From: CAVSMC01 sp963798655
GTDB lineage: Bacteria; Pseudomonadota; Gammaproteobacteria; Burkholderiales; Casimicrobiaceae
Assembly: GCA_963798655.1 (NCBI GenBank)
Contig: CAWCUH010000004.1
Span: forward strand, 372,001-436,000
Direction: 5' to 3'
DNA length: 64,000 nt
Shown piece after piece: positions 17,008 to 25,123 of the stretch. The first letter of the stretch is position 1; each line of letters opens with the position of its first letter. The notes below the pieces were generated by a model. The model saw only the letters and a program-made list of their open reading frames with translations. It did not search any database and was not told where the DNA came from. A program made the translations under genes and the position numbers.

Positions 17008-19137
17008 TTATACCAAACCCGCGCCGCGAGCCCATTTGTACTTGGCGCCGAGCACCATCACCGGCATCTCGGTCGAATACGGATACGCCGGGATGCCATG
17101 GTCGAACAGGTATTCGGCGGCCTCCTCCACCTGCACGTCACCGGCGAGCGAGGCGACGACCGGCTTGTGGATGCCCTTCGCCTTCATCTCGTCGACGACC
17201 TCGACCATGATCTTCGCGAATACCATCGGCGGCGTCACGATCGTGTGCCAGTAGCCCAGGATCAGCGAATGGATGCGCGGATCCTCCAGGCCGAGGCGAA
17301 CCGTGTTCTGGTACGTCTTCGGCGGCTCGCCGCCGGTGATGTCGACCGGATTGCCCGCCGCCCCGAACGGCGGGATGAACTTGCGAAACGCCTTGTCGAG
17401 ATCGTCCGGCATCGCCATCAGCTTGAGGCCGTTGTCGACACATGCGTCGGAGAGCAGCACGCCGGAACCGCCGGCGCCCGTGATGATGATGACGTTCTCG
17501 CCCTTTGGCGTCGGCAGCACCGGAATCGCCCGTGCGTACTCGAGCATCTCGCGCAGCGCCTTCGCGCGGATCACGCCCGACTGGCGCAGCACGTCGTCGT
17601 AGATCTTGTCGTTGCCGGCGAGCGCGCCGGTGTGCGACGAGGCCGCGCGTGCACCCAGGCTCGTGCGGCCCGCCTTCAGCACGACGACCGGCTTCTTCCG
17701 CGAGACACGCTTCGCGGCTTCGGCGAATGCGCGGCCGTCCTTCAGGTCCTCGCAGTGCTGGACGATGATGTGCGTGTTCTCGTCCTGCTCGAAGAACGTC
17801 AGCAGGTCGTCCTCGTCGATGTCGCACTTGTTGCCGAGGCCGACGATCGCCGACACACCCATCTTCGCCGAGCGCGAGAAGCCGATGATCGCCATGCCGA
17901 TGCCGCCCGACTGCGACGACAGCGCCGCGTGGCCCTTGACGTCGTACGCGGTGCAGAACGTCGCGCAGAGGTTCTTCCACGTGTAGTAGAAGCCGTAGAT
18001 GTTCGGCCCCATCAGCCGCACGTTGTACTTGCGCCCGATCGCCTGGATCTCCTGCTGGCCTTCGACGTTGCCCGTCTCGGCGAAGCCCGACGGAATGAGC
18101 ACCGCGCCCGGAATCTTCTTCTCGCCGACCTCGGTGAGCGCGGCGGCGACGAACTTGGCGGGAATCGCGAACACCGCGACGTCGATGTCGCCCGGCACGT
18201 CCTTCACGCTCTTGTACGCCTTGCGGCCCATGATCTCGTCGGCCGACGGATTGATCGGGTAGATCTTCCCCTGGTAGCCGCCGTTGATCAGGTTCTTCAT
18301 CACCGAGTTGCCGATCTTGCCCTCCTCGGCGGATGCGCCGATCACCGCGACGGCGTCGGGCTTCATGATGCGGTTCATCGCGCGCACGATCTCGTCCTGC
18401 GACGGACGATACTTCGCCGGCGGCGGATTCCAGTCGCAGACGATGCGCACGTCGGCGGCGATCGCGCCCTTCGCCGACGCGAACACCGGGTTGAGATCCA
18501 TCTCGGCGATCTCGGGAAAGTCGGCAACCAGCTGCGACACGCCGACGATCACGGTCGCGAGCGCTTCGCGATCGACCGCCTCGGCGCCGCGCACGCCCTT
18601 GAGGATCGCCGCGGCCGCGATGCCGTCGAGCATCGACAGCGCCTCTTCGCGCGTCGCCGGCGCGAGGCGGAACGTCACGTCCTTCAGCACCTCGACCAGC
18701 ACGCCGCCGAGACCGAACGCGACGAGCTTCCCGAACGACGGATCGGTGACGGCGCCGACGATGACCTCCTGCCCGCTGCCGATCATCTGCTGCACCTGCA
18801 CGCCGAGAATCGTCGCCTTGGCATCGTATTTCTTCGCGTTGGCGACGATCGTGTCGTAGCCGCGCTGCGCTTCCTCCGCGCTCTTGACGCCGACGAGCAC
18901 GCCGCCCGCTTCGGTCTTGTGCAGGATCTCGGGCGAGACGATCTTCAGCACGACCGGGAAGCCCATCGTGCTCCCGAGCTTCGCCGCTTCGGCAGCCGAC
19001 GTCGCGACGCCCTCCTTCGGCACGGCGATGCCGTACGCGTCGCAGACCGCCTTGCCTTCCGGCGCGGTGAGCGCCGTGCGGCCTTCGCGCTTCGCCTTGT
19101 CGAGAACTGCCCGAACCGCGCTCTTTTCCTGCGCCAT
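17008..19137 (-). CDS. ADP-forming acyl-CoA ligase, ATP-grasp first (permuted) arrangement
   Basis: A 709-residue fused NDP-forming acyl-CoA synthetase, related to acetate-CoA ligase and succinyl-CoA synthetase. Domain order is unusual: an ATP-grasp domain at about 20-235 (FPVVLKIVSPEILHKTEAGG), then a CoA-binding domain from about 255 (DAVAVIGASAEEGKIGN), then the succinyl-CoA-ligase-like domains with SSHTGALAGNDK containing the phosphohistidine His502. Better-known fused enzymes carry the CoA-binding part first. The start at 19137 has AAGGA 8 bases upstream. It lies 38 bases after frc in the oxc-frc operon, so a role in forming or recycling oxalyl-, formyl- or acetyl-CoA is likely; the acid is not determined. 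Confidence 0.88.
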   Translation of the reverse strand: MAQEKSAVRAVLDKAKREGRTALTAPEGKAVCDAYGIAVPKEGVATSAAEAAKLGSTMGFPVVLKIVSPEILHKTEAGGVLVGVKSAEEAQRGYDTIVANAKKYDAKATILGVQVQQMIGSGQEVIVGAVTDPSFGKLVAFGLGGVLVEVLKDVTFRLAPATREEALSMLDGIAAAAILKGVRGAEAVDREALATVIVGVSQLVADFPEIAEMDLNPVFASAKGAIAADVRIVCDWNPPPAKYRPSQDEIVRAMNRIMKPDAVAVIGASAEEGKIGNSVMKNLINGGYQGKIYPINPSADEIMGRKAYKSVKDVPGDIDVAVFAIPAKFVAAALTEVGEKKIPGAVLIPSGFAETGNVEGQQEIQAIGRKYNVRLMGPNIYGFYYTWKNLCATFCTAYDVKGHAALSSQSGGIGMAIIGFSRSAKMGVSAIVGLGNKCDIDEDDLLTFFEQDENTHIIVQHCEDLKDGRAFAEAAKRVSRKKPVVVLKAGRTSLGARAASSHTGALAGNDKIYDDVLRQSGVIRAKALREMLEYARAIPVLPTPKGENVIIITGAGGSGVLLSDACVDNGLKLMAMPDDLDKAFRKFIPPFGAAGNPVDITGGEPPKTYQNTVRLGLEDPRIHSLILGYWHTIVTPPMVFAKIMVEVVDEMKAKGIHKPVVASLAGDVQVEEAAEYLFDHGIPAYPYSTEMPVMVLGAKYKWARGAGLV

Positions 19138-19175
19138 CTGCTGTTCCTTCGTATTCGTGTGCCGCAGTGCGGCTT

Positions 19176-20423
19176 TTAGATCGCGCCTGCCGCGCGCAGC
19201 TCGCCGATCTGCTCGCGGCCGTAGCCGAGCTCGCCCAGCACCTGATCGGTGTGCTCGCCGAGGAGCGGCGAGCGTGTCACCTCGGTCGGGCTGTCGGAGA
19301 GCTTGATCGGGTTGCCGACGGAAATATACTTGCCGCGCTGCGGATGATCGACCTCGACGACGGTGCCGGTTGCGCGCAGCGACGGCTCGTGGGCGATCTC
19401 CTTCATCGACAGGATCGGCCCGCACGGAATGTCGTGCTTGTTGAGCAAGTCCATCGCCTCGAACTTGTCCTTCGTCTTCGTCCACTCCTCGATCTTGTCG
19501 AAGATCTCCATCAGATGCGGCAGCCGGCCCTTCGGCGTCGCGTAGCGCGGATCGGTGAGCCAATCCTCGCGGCCGATCACCTTGCAGATCGCCTCCCACA
19601 CCGGCGCCTGCGTGATGAAGTAGATGTACGCGTTCGGGTCGGTCTCCCAGCCCTTGCACTTGAGGATCCATCCCGGCTGCCCGCCGCCCGACGCGTTGCC
19701 CGAGCGTGGCACGGCGTCGCCGAACGTGCCGTTCGGATACTGCGGATACTCGTCGAGCACGTGCGTGCGCTCGAGGCGCTGCTGGTCGCGCAGCTTCACG
19801 CGGCACAGGTTGAGCACGCCGTCCTGCATTGCCGCGAGAACGCGCTGTCCACGGCCGCTCGTGTTGCGCTGATACAGCGCGGCGACGATGCCGAGCGCGA
19901 GGTGCAGGCCCGTGCCGCTGTCGCCGATCTGCGCGCCGGTCACCAGAGGAGGGCCGTCGTCGAAGCCGGTCGTCGAGGCGGCGCCGCCGGCGCATTGCGC
20001 GACGTTCTCGTACACCTTGCAGTCCTCGTACGGACCGGGACCGAAGCCCTTGACCGACGCCATGATCATTCGCGGATTGAGCTCTTGGATGCGCTCCCAC
20101 GTGAACCCCATCCGATCGAGCGCGCCCGGCGCGAAGTTCTCGACCAGCACGTCGCAGTGCTTCACCAGCCGCTCGAGGACTTCCTTGCCCCTGGGGTTCT
20201 TCGTGTCGATCGTGACCGATCGCTTGTTGTGGTTCAGCATCGTGAAGTAGAGGCTGTCCACGTTCGGGATGTCGCGCAGCTGTCCGCGCGTGATGTCGCC
20301 GACGCCGGCGCGCTCGATCTTGATCACGTCGGCACCGAACCAGGCGAGCAGCTGCGTGCACGTCGGGCCCGATTGCACGTGGGTGAAGTCGAGAATGCGA
20401 ACGCCATCGAGTGCCTTGCCCAT
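19176..20423 (-). CDS. frc: Formyl-CoA:oxalate CoA-transferase
   Basis: Frc (415 residues), a family III CoA-transferase moving CoA from formyl-CoA to oxalate to give oxalyl-CoA and formate. The amino end KALDGVRILDFTHVQSGP and the VTGAQIGDSGTGLHLALG segment are characteristic; Asp168 aligns with the catalytic aspartate that forms the mixed anhydride. NHNKRSVTIDTKN and VENFAPGALDRMGF also fit. Length is normal. It is flanked by oxalyl-CoA decarboxylase 58 bases upstream and the ligase downstream, the classic oxalotrophy pairing. Confidence 0.96.
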   Translation of the reverse strand: MGKALDGVRILDFTHVQSGPTCTQLLAWFGADVIKIERAGVGDITRGQLRDIPNVDSLYFTMLNHNKRSVTIDTKNPRGKEVLERLVKHCDVLVENFAPGALDRMGFTWERIQELNPRMIMASVKGFGPGPYEDCKVYENVAQCAGGAASTTGFDDGPPLVTGAQIGDSGTGLHLALGIVAALYQRNTSGRGQRVLAAMQDGVLNLCRVKLRDQQRLERTHVLDEYPQYPNGTFGDAVPRSGNASGGGQPGWILKCKGWETDPNAYIYFITQAPVWEAICKVIGREDWLTDPRYATPKGRLPHLMEIFDKIEEWTKTKDKFEAMDLLNKHDIPCGPILSMKEIAHEPSLRATGTVVEVDHPQRGKYISVGNPIKLSDSPTEVTRSPLLGEHTDQVLGELGYGREQIGELRAAGAI

Positions 20424-20481
20424 TACATTCCTCTCTGCAGCGCCGCCGCTTGCGAAAGCGCGATTGCGACTCGCATGGCGC

Positions 20482-22269
20482 TCACGCCTTCTTCTTCGCG
20501 GCGGGGTTGAGATTCGTGATGCGGCCGCTTTCCGTGCCTGCCTTCTCGTCGATGATCGCGTTGATGAGCGTCGGCTTGCGCGAGCGGATCGCCTCTTCCA
20601 TCGCCTTGCGCAGCTCGTCGGGCGTGGTGACGTGCGCGCCGGCGCCGCCGAACGCCTCCATGATCTTCTCGTAGCGCGCGTCCTTGACGAACACCAGCGG
20701 CGACGGGTCGCGGCCGCCGGTGGGATTGACTTCGTCGCCGCGGTAAACGCCGTTGTTGTTCAGGATCACGATGCACACCGGCAGGCCGTAGCGGCAGATC
20801 GTCTCGACCTCCATGCCCGAGAAGCCGAACGCGCTGTCGCCCTCGACGGCGATCACCTGCTCGCCGCTCACCACGGCGGCCGCGATCGAATAGCCCATGC
20901 CGATGCCCATGACGCCCCAGGTGCCGACGTCGAGCCGCTTGCGCGGCTTGTACATGTCGACGATGCTGCGCGTGAAGTCGAGCGCGTTCGCGCCTTCGTT
21001 GACGAGGATCGCGTCCGGATTCGCCTTGACGATGTCGCGCACGACGTTGAGCGCGCTGTGGAAGTTCATCGGCGTCGGACTCTTCGCGAGGCTCTCGGCC
21101 ATCTTCGCGATGTTCTTCGTCTTGCGCTCGGCGATCGCGCCGAGCCATTCGGCGGGCGGCTTCGGCCAGCTCGATCCGATCGCGCCGAGCATCGCCGCGA
21201 CGCACGAGCCGATGTCGCCGACAATCGGTGCGTCGATGCGAACGTTGCTGTCCGCTTCCTGCGGCGAGACGTCGATCTGGATGAACTTTCGATCGCCCCA
21301 GTCCTTCGGCGTCTTGCCGCCCCACGTCTTGCCCTTGGCGTGCGAAAGCAGCCAGTTGAGCCGCGCGCCGATCAGCATGACGACGTCGGCCTCGGGCAGC
21401 ACGTACGAGCGCGCCGCGGACGCCGACTGCTCGTGCGTGTCGGGCAGCAGGCCCTTCGCCATCGACATCGGCAGATACGGGATGCCGGTCTTCTCCACCA
21501 GCGCGCGAATGTCGGCATCGGCGCGCGCGTACGCCGCGCCCTTGCCGAGAATGACCAGCGGGCGCTTCGCGGCCTTGAGCAGGTCGAGCGCGCGCTGCAC
21601 GGCGTCGGGCGCCGGGATCTGGCGCGGCGCGGGATCGACGACCTTGATCAGCGACTTCCTTCCTGCTTCCGCGTCGATCGTTTGCGGGAACAGCTTCGCC
21701 GGCAGGTCGAGATAGACGCCGCCCGGACGGCCCGATACCGCGGCGCGGATCGCGCGCGCGACGCCCACGCCGATGTCCTCGGCATGCAGCACGCGGAACG
21801 CGGCCTTCGCATGCGGCCGGGCGATCGCGAGCTGGTCCATCTCCTCGTAGTCGCCCTGCTGCAGGTCGACGACCTCGCGCTCGCTCGAGCCGCTGACGAG
21901 GATCATCGGGAAGCAGTTCGTCGTCGCGTTGGCGAGCGCTGTCAGGCCGTTGAGAAAGCCGGGTGCCGACACCGTGAGGCAGATGCCCGGCTTCTGCGTC
22001 ATGAAGCCGGCGATCGAGGCGGCGTAGCCCGCGTTCTGCTCGTGACGAAACGAGATCACGCGCAGGCCTGCGCCCTGCAACCTGCGCGTGAGGTCGGTGA
22101 TCGGGATGCCGGGCAGGCCGAAGACCGTATCGATGCCATTGAGCTTCAGCGCGTCGATGACGAGCTGGAAGCCGTCGGTTTCCTGCGCCGTGCCGGCGAT
22201 CTCGCCCGCCGCCGTGTCGCGCGCGTCTTTGGCCGTCGCGCTCGCCGGCTTGGTCGATGTGTCGAGCAT
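20482..22269 (-). CDS. oxc: Oxalyl-CoA decarboxylase
   Basis: Oxc (595 residues), a thiamine-diphosphate enzyme that decarboxylates oxalyl-CoA to formyl-CoA. The catalytic Glu77 lies in ISFRHEQNAGYAAS, and the ThDP/Mg motif runs from GDSAFGFSGMEVE (Asp478) to ILNNNGVYRGDE. GLPGIPITDL, EREVVDLQQGDYEEMDQL and the RSYVLPEADVVMLIGARLNW region match Oxc rather than acetolactate synthase. The first 30 residues are an Ala/Thr-rich extension. A weak AGGG ribosome-binding site precedes ATG 22269. It is the first gene of the oxalate operon, and its promoter region carries two GntR-type operators. Confidence 0.96.
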   Translation of the reverse strand: MLDTSTKPASATAKDARDTAAGEIAGTAQETDGFQLVIDALKLNGIDTVFGLPGIPITDLTRRLQGAGLRVISFRHEQNAGYAASIAGFMTQKPGICLTVSAPGFLNGLTALANATTNCFPMILVSGSSEREVVDLQQGDYEEMDQLAIARPHAKAAFRVLHAEDIGVGVARAIRAAVSGRPGGVYLDLPAKLFPQTIDAEAGRKSLIKVVDPAPRQIPAPDAVQRALDLLKAAKRPLVILGKGAAYARADADIRALVEKTGIPYLPMSMAKGLLPDTHEQSASAARSYVLPEADVVMLIGARLNWLLSHAKGKTWGGKTPKDWGDRKFIQIDVSPQEADSNVRIDAPIVGDIGSCVAAMLGAIGSSWPKPPAEWLGAIAERKTKNIAKMAESLAKSPTPMNFHSALNVVRDIVKANPDAILVNEGANALDFTRSIVDMYKPRKRLDVGTWGVMGIGMGYSIAAAVVSGEQVIAVEGDSAFGFSGMEVETICRYGLPVCIVILNNNGVYRGDEVNPTGGRDPSPLVFVKDARYEKIMEAFGGAGAHVTTPDELRKAMEEAIRSRKPTLINAIIDEKAGTESGRITNLNPAAKKKA

Positions 22270-22471
22270 TGATTTACCCTAGGTCAAAAGAGCACGGAGG
22301 CTGCGCGGCGCCGTGGCGTTGAAGAGATGCCGGTCGGACGGCACGAAGCCCCTGTTGATGCGCGCGCTTCGAAGTTGCCGCGACGAGGTGACGGCGGCAG
22401 GCAAGGCGGCTCCGTCTTCATCGAATCCTCCACACGGCCGATCGCGTTGCGGCTCGAATCCCCGCCATTAC

Positions 22472-22486
22472 GGTATGTGATATACC
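22472..22486. promoter_or_regulatory. GntR/FCD-type operator, site 1
   Basis: GGTATGTGATATACC, an inverted repeat GGTAT-N5-ATACC on the oxc-proximal side. The same architecture recurs at site 2, with centres 137 bases apart, close to 13 helical turns. This spacing would allow the divergent FCD regulator to bind both cooperatively. Confidence 0.6.
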
Positions 22487-22608
22487 AAACGGCGTCAACA
22501 CTGCCGATCGATCCGCTACGGATGACGACGGCCTGCAACGCTATGCCGCAGTGCAAAAAGACCTCGCCTGCAAAGCGGGGGATCGCACTGGCGCCGGGCA
22601 ATCGTTCT

Positions 22609-22623
22609 GGTATATAACATACC
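22609..22623. promoter_or_regulatory. GntR/FCD-type operator, site 2
   Basis: GGTATATAACATACC, matching GGTAT-N5-ATACC exactly in both arms and lying 63 bases before the regulator start. It probably overlaps the regulator promoter and so could autoregulate it. Confidence 0.6.
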
Positions 22624-22685
22624 GGATCGCGAATCTCTCGCCGCGACGCCGGCGAGAAACGCGGTCGAATGAAAGGCTGGAACGC

Positions 22686-23399
22686 GTGTCGACGATTCTC
22701 GAACCCTCTGCGCCCGCGGTGGCGCTGGCGCTGCAGCCGCTCGGCGCAAACCAGAGCTTCCGCGATCGCGCGTACCAGGCGCTCAAGCAGGCGATCCTCG
22801 CCGCCGACATCTACGGGCAGAAGGACGAGATCCGCCTCGACGAGCGGCAGCTGTCGCAGGCGCTCGGCGTGTCGCGCACGCCGATCCGCGAGGCGATGAC
22901 GCTGCTCGAGCAGGAAGGCTTCCTGCGCACGGAGCCGCGCCGCGGCGTGTTCATCGTGCGCAAGACGAAGAAGCAGATCGTCGAGATGATCGAGCTGTGG
23001 GCGGCCGTCGAGAGCATGGCGGCGCGGCTCGCGACGCACAACGCGTCGGACCTCGAGATCTCGGCGCTGCGCAGCATGTTCGACGAGTTCCGCAACTCGA
23101 CGCCGGCCGAGCACATCCAGGAATACTCGCAGGCGAACATCGCGTTCCACCAGTCGATCATCCGCCTGTCGGGCTCGCACCTGATGGGCACGACGATCGA
23201 CAATCTGTTCCTGCACGTACGCGCGATCCGGCGGCTGACGATCGCGCAGAGCGACCGCGCGACACGCTCGATCATCGACCACATGCGCATCATCGAAGCG
23301 CTGCAGACGCGCGACACCGAGCTTGCCGAGCGCCTCGTGCGCCAGCATTCGCTCGACCTCGCCGCGCACGTGCACAAGCACTGCGACTTTCTCGACTGA
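22686..23399 (+). CDS. GntR-family transcriptional regulator, FCD (FadR) subgroup
   Basis: A 237-residue DNA-binding regulator. A winged helix at about residues 25-90 includes DERQLSQALGVSRTPIREA and the wing GFLRTEPRRGVFIV. An all-helical FCD effector domain at about 95-230 has the metal-binding histidines in ANIAFHQSII, SIIDHMRII and LVRQHSLDL. The GTG at 22686 is preferred, with AAAGG about 10 bases upstream. It is divergent from oxc and 11 bases before the formate dehydrogenase genes, so it likely controls both arms in response to oxalate or a CoA ester. Confidence 0.92.
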   Translation: MSTILEPSAPAVALALQPLGANQSFRDRAYQALKQAILAADIYGQKDEIRLDERQLSQALGVSRTPIREAMTLLEQEGFLRTEPRRGVFIVRKTKKQIVEMIELWAAVESMAARLATHNASDLEISALRSMFDEFRNSTPAEHIQEYSQANIAFHQSIIRLSGSHLMGTTIDNLFLHVRAIRRLTIAQSDRATRSIIDHMRIIEALQTRDTELAERLVRQHSLDLAAHVHKHCDFLD

Positions 23400-23410
23400 G
23401 CGCCCCTCGA

Positions 23411-25123
23411 ATGAATCCTCCTGCAGTGGTCGATACGTCCCGCCTGTCGCGCCGCCGCGGCGTGCGCGCGCATCCGAAAGGCCGCCCCCTCGACGTGCAC
23501 GCGCAAGCCGAGGTGCGCGCGCTGCTCGGCGACGCACCGCGCCGACGCGACCTGCTGATCGAGTTCCTGCATCGGATCCAGGACGCCTACGGGCACCTGT
23601 CGGCCGCGCATCTCGCGGCGCTCGCCGACGAGATGAAGCTCGCGATGGCCGAGGTGTACGAGGTCGCGACGTTCTATCACCATTTCGACGTCGTGAAGGA
23701 AGGCGGCACGGCGCCGCCGCGGATCACGGTGCGCGTCTGCGACACGCTCTCCTGCGCGATGGCGGGTGGCGAAGCGCTGCTCGACGCCGCGAGGCGAGCG
23801 TTCGGCGCCGATGTCCGCGTGGTCGCCGCGCCTTGCATCGGCCGCTGCGAGTGCGCGCCGGCCGCGGTGGTCGGACGCCATCCGATCGATCACGCAACGC
23901 TCGACAAGCTTGCCGCTGCGATCGCCGGCAACGTGACCGAGCCCGACGTCGCGTCGTACATCGATTACGGTACCTACACGGGCACCGGCGGCTACGCCCT
24001 CTATCGCGACTGCATCGCCGGCAAGCGCACGCCGGACGAGCTGATCGCGACGCTCGACGCGTCGGCGCTGCGCGGCCTCGGCGGTGCCGGCTTCCCCGCG
24101 GGCCGGAAATGGAAGATCGTGCGCAGCGAGCCCGCGCCGCGGCTGCTCGCGGTCAACATCGACGAAGGCGAGCCGGGGACGTTCAAGGACCGCTACTTCC
24201 TCGAGCGCGATCCGCATCGCTTCGTCGAAGGCATGCTCGTCGCCGCATGGGCCGTGGGCATCGACGCGATCTACGTCTACCTTCGCGACGAATACGCGGG
24301 ATGCCGCGAGATCCTCGCGCGCGAGCTCGCCGCGCTGCAGGCCGATCCGCCCGCAGCGCTGCCCCGCATCGAGCTTCGTCGCGGCGCCGGCGCGTACATC
24401 TGCGGCGAAGAGTCGGCGATGATCGAGTCGATCGAAGGCAGGCGCGGCATGCCGCGGCTGCGCCCGCCGTACGTCGCGCAGGTGGGGCTCTTCGGCCGGC
24501 CGACGCTCGAGCACAACATGGAAACGCTCTTCTGGGTCCGCGAGATCGTCGAGAAGGGCGGCGACTGGTTCGCGAGCCAGGGACGCAACGGCCGCAAGGG
24601 CCTGCGCAGCTTCAGCGTGTCCGGACGCGTGCAGAAGCCGGGCGTCCACGTCGCGCCGGCCGGCATCACGCTGCGCGAGCTGGTCGACGAGTTCTGCGGC
24701 GGCATGCTGCCGGGTCACGACCTGTACGGCTATCTGCCCGGCGGCGCCTCGGGCGGCATCCTGCCGGCATCGCTCGCCGACGTTCCGCTCGACTTCGACA
24801 CGCTGCAGCCGCACGGATCGTTCATCGGCTCGGCGGCGGTGATCGTGCTGTCGCAGCATGACCGCGCGCGCGACGCGGCAGTGAACCTGATGCGCTTTTT
24901 CGCTGACGAATCGTGTGGCCAGTGCACGCCGTGCCGCGTCGGCACGGTCAAGGCGGTCGCGCTGATGAGCGAGCCGCGCTGGGATTTGCCGCTGCTCGAC
25001 GAGCTGTCGAAGGCGATGGCCGACGCGTCGATCTGCGGGCTCGGCCAGGCGGCGCCGAATCCGATCGCGACGGTCGTCAGGTATTTCCCGCACGAGCTCG
25101 CCGATTCACGGAGCCCACGATGA
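23411..25123 (+). CDS. NAD-dependent formate dehydrogenase, NADH-binding subunit (fused NuoE/NuoF type)
   Basis: A 570-residue diaphorase subunit like Fdh1B of methylotrophs. Residues about 30-175 are a NuoE-like [2Fe-2S] thioredoxin domain with Cys110, Cys115, Cys142 and Cys146. From about 195 it is NuoF-like: RGLGGAGFPAGRKW and NIDEGEPGTFKDR bind NADH, GAGAYICGEESAMIESIEG binds FMN, and ESCGQCTPCRVGT with Cys502, 505, 508 and a later Cys542 bind [4Fe-4S]. It passes electrons from formate to NAD+. Its stop overlaps the next gene's ATG as ATGA. Context with oxc-frc makes it the step oxidising formate released from oxalate. Confidence 0.94.
   Translation: MNPPAVVDTSRLSRRRGVRAHPKGRPLDVHAQAEVRALLGDAPRRRDLLIEFLHRIQDAYGHLSAAHLAALADEMKLAMAEVYEVATFYHHFDVVKEGGTAPPRITVRVCDTLSCAMAGGEALLDAARRAFGADVRVVAAPCIGRCECAPAAVVGRHPIDHATLDKLAAAIAGNVTEPDVASYIDYGTYTGTGGYALYRDCIAGKRTPDELIATLDASALRGLGGAGFPAGRKWKIVRSEPAPRLLAVNIDEGEPGTFKDRYFLERDPHRFVEGMLVAAWAVGIDAIYVYLRDEYAGCREILARELAALQADPPAALPRIELRRGAGAYICGEESAMIESIEGRRGMPRLRPPYVAQVGLFGRPTLEHNMETLFWVREIVEKGGDWFASQGRNGRKGLRSFSVSGRVQKPGVHVAPAGITLRELVDEFCGGMLPGHDLYGYLPGGASGGILPASLADVPLDFDTLQPHGSFIGSAAVIVLSQHDRARDAAVNLMRFFADESCGQCTPCRVGTVKAVALMSEPRWDLPLLDELSKAMADASICGLGQAAPNPIATVVRYFPHELADSRSPR

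Larger units (their letters stand above)
22270..22685. promoter_or_regulatory. Divergent control region between oxc and the GntR gene
   Basis: A 416-base space without a convincing gene. It holds two near-identical operators (listed separately). The roughly 200 bases next to oxc form a long leader in which I see no recognisable riboswitch. AT content rises sharply around the operators compared with the flanks, as expected for promoters. Confidence 0.6.
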
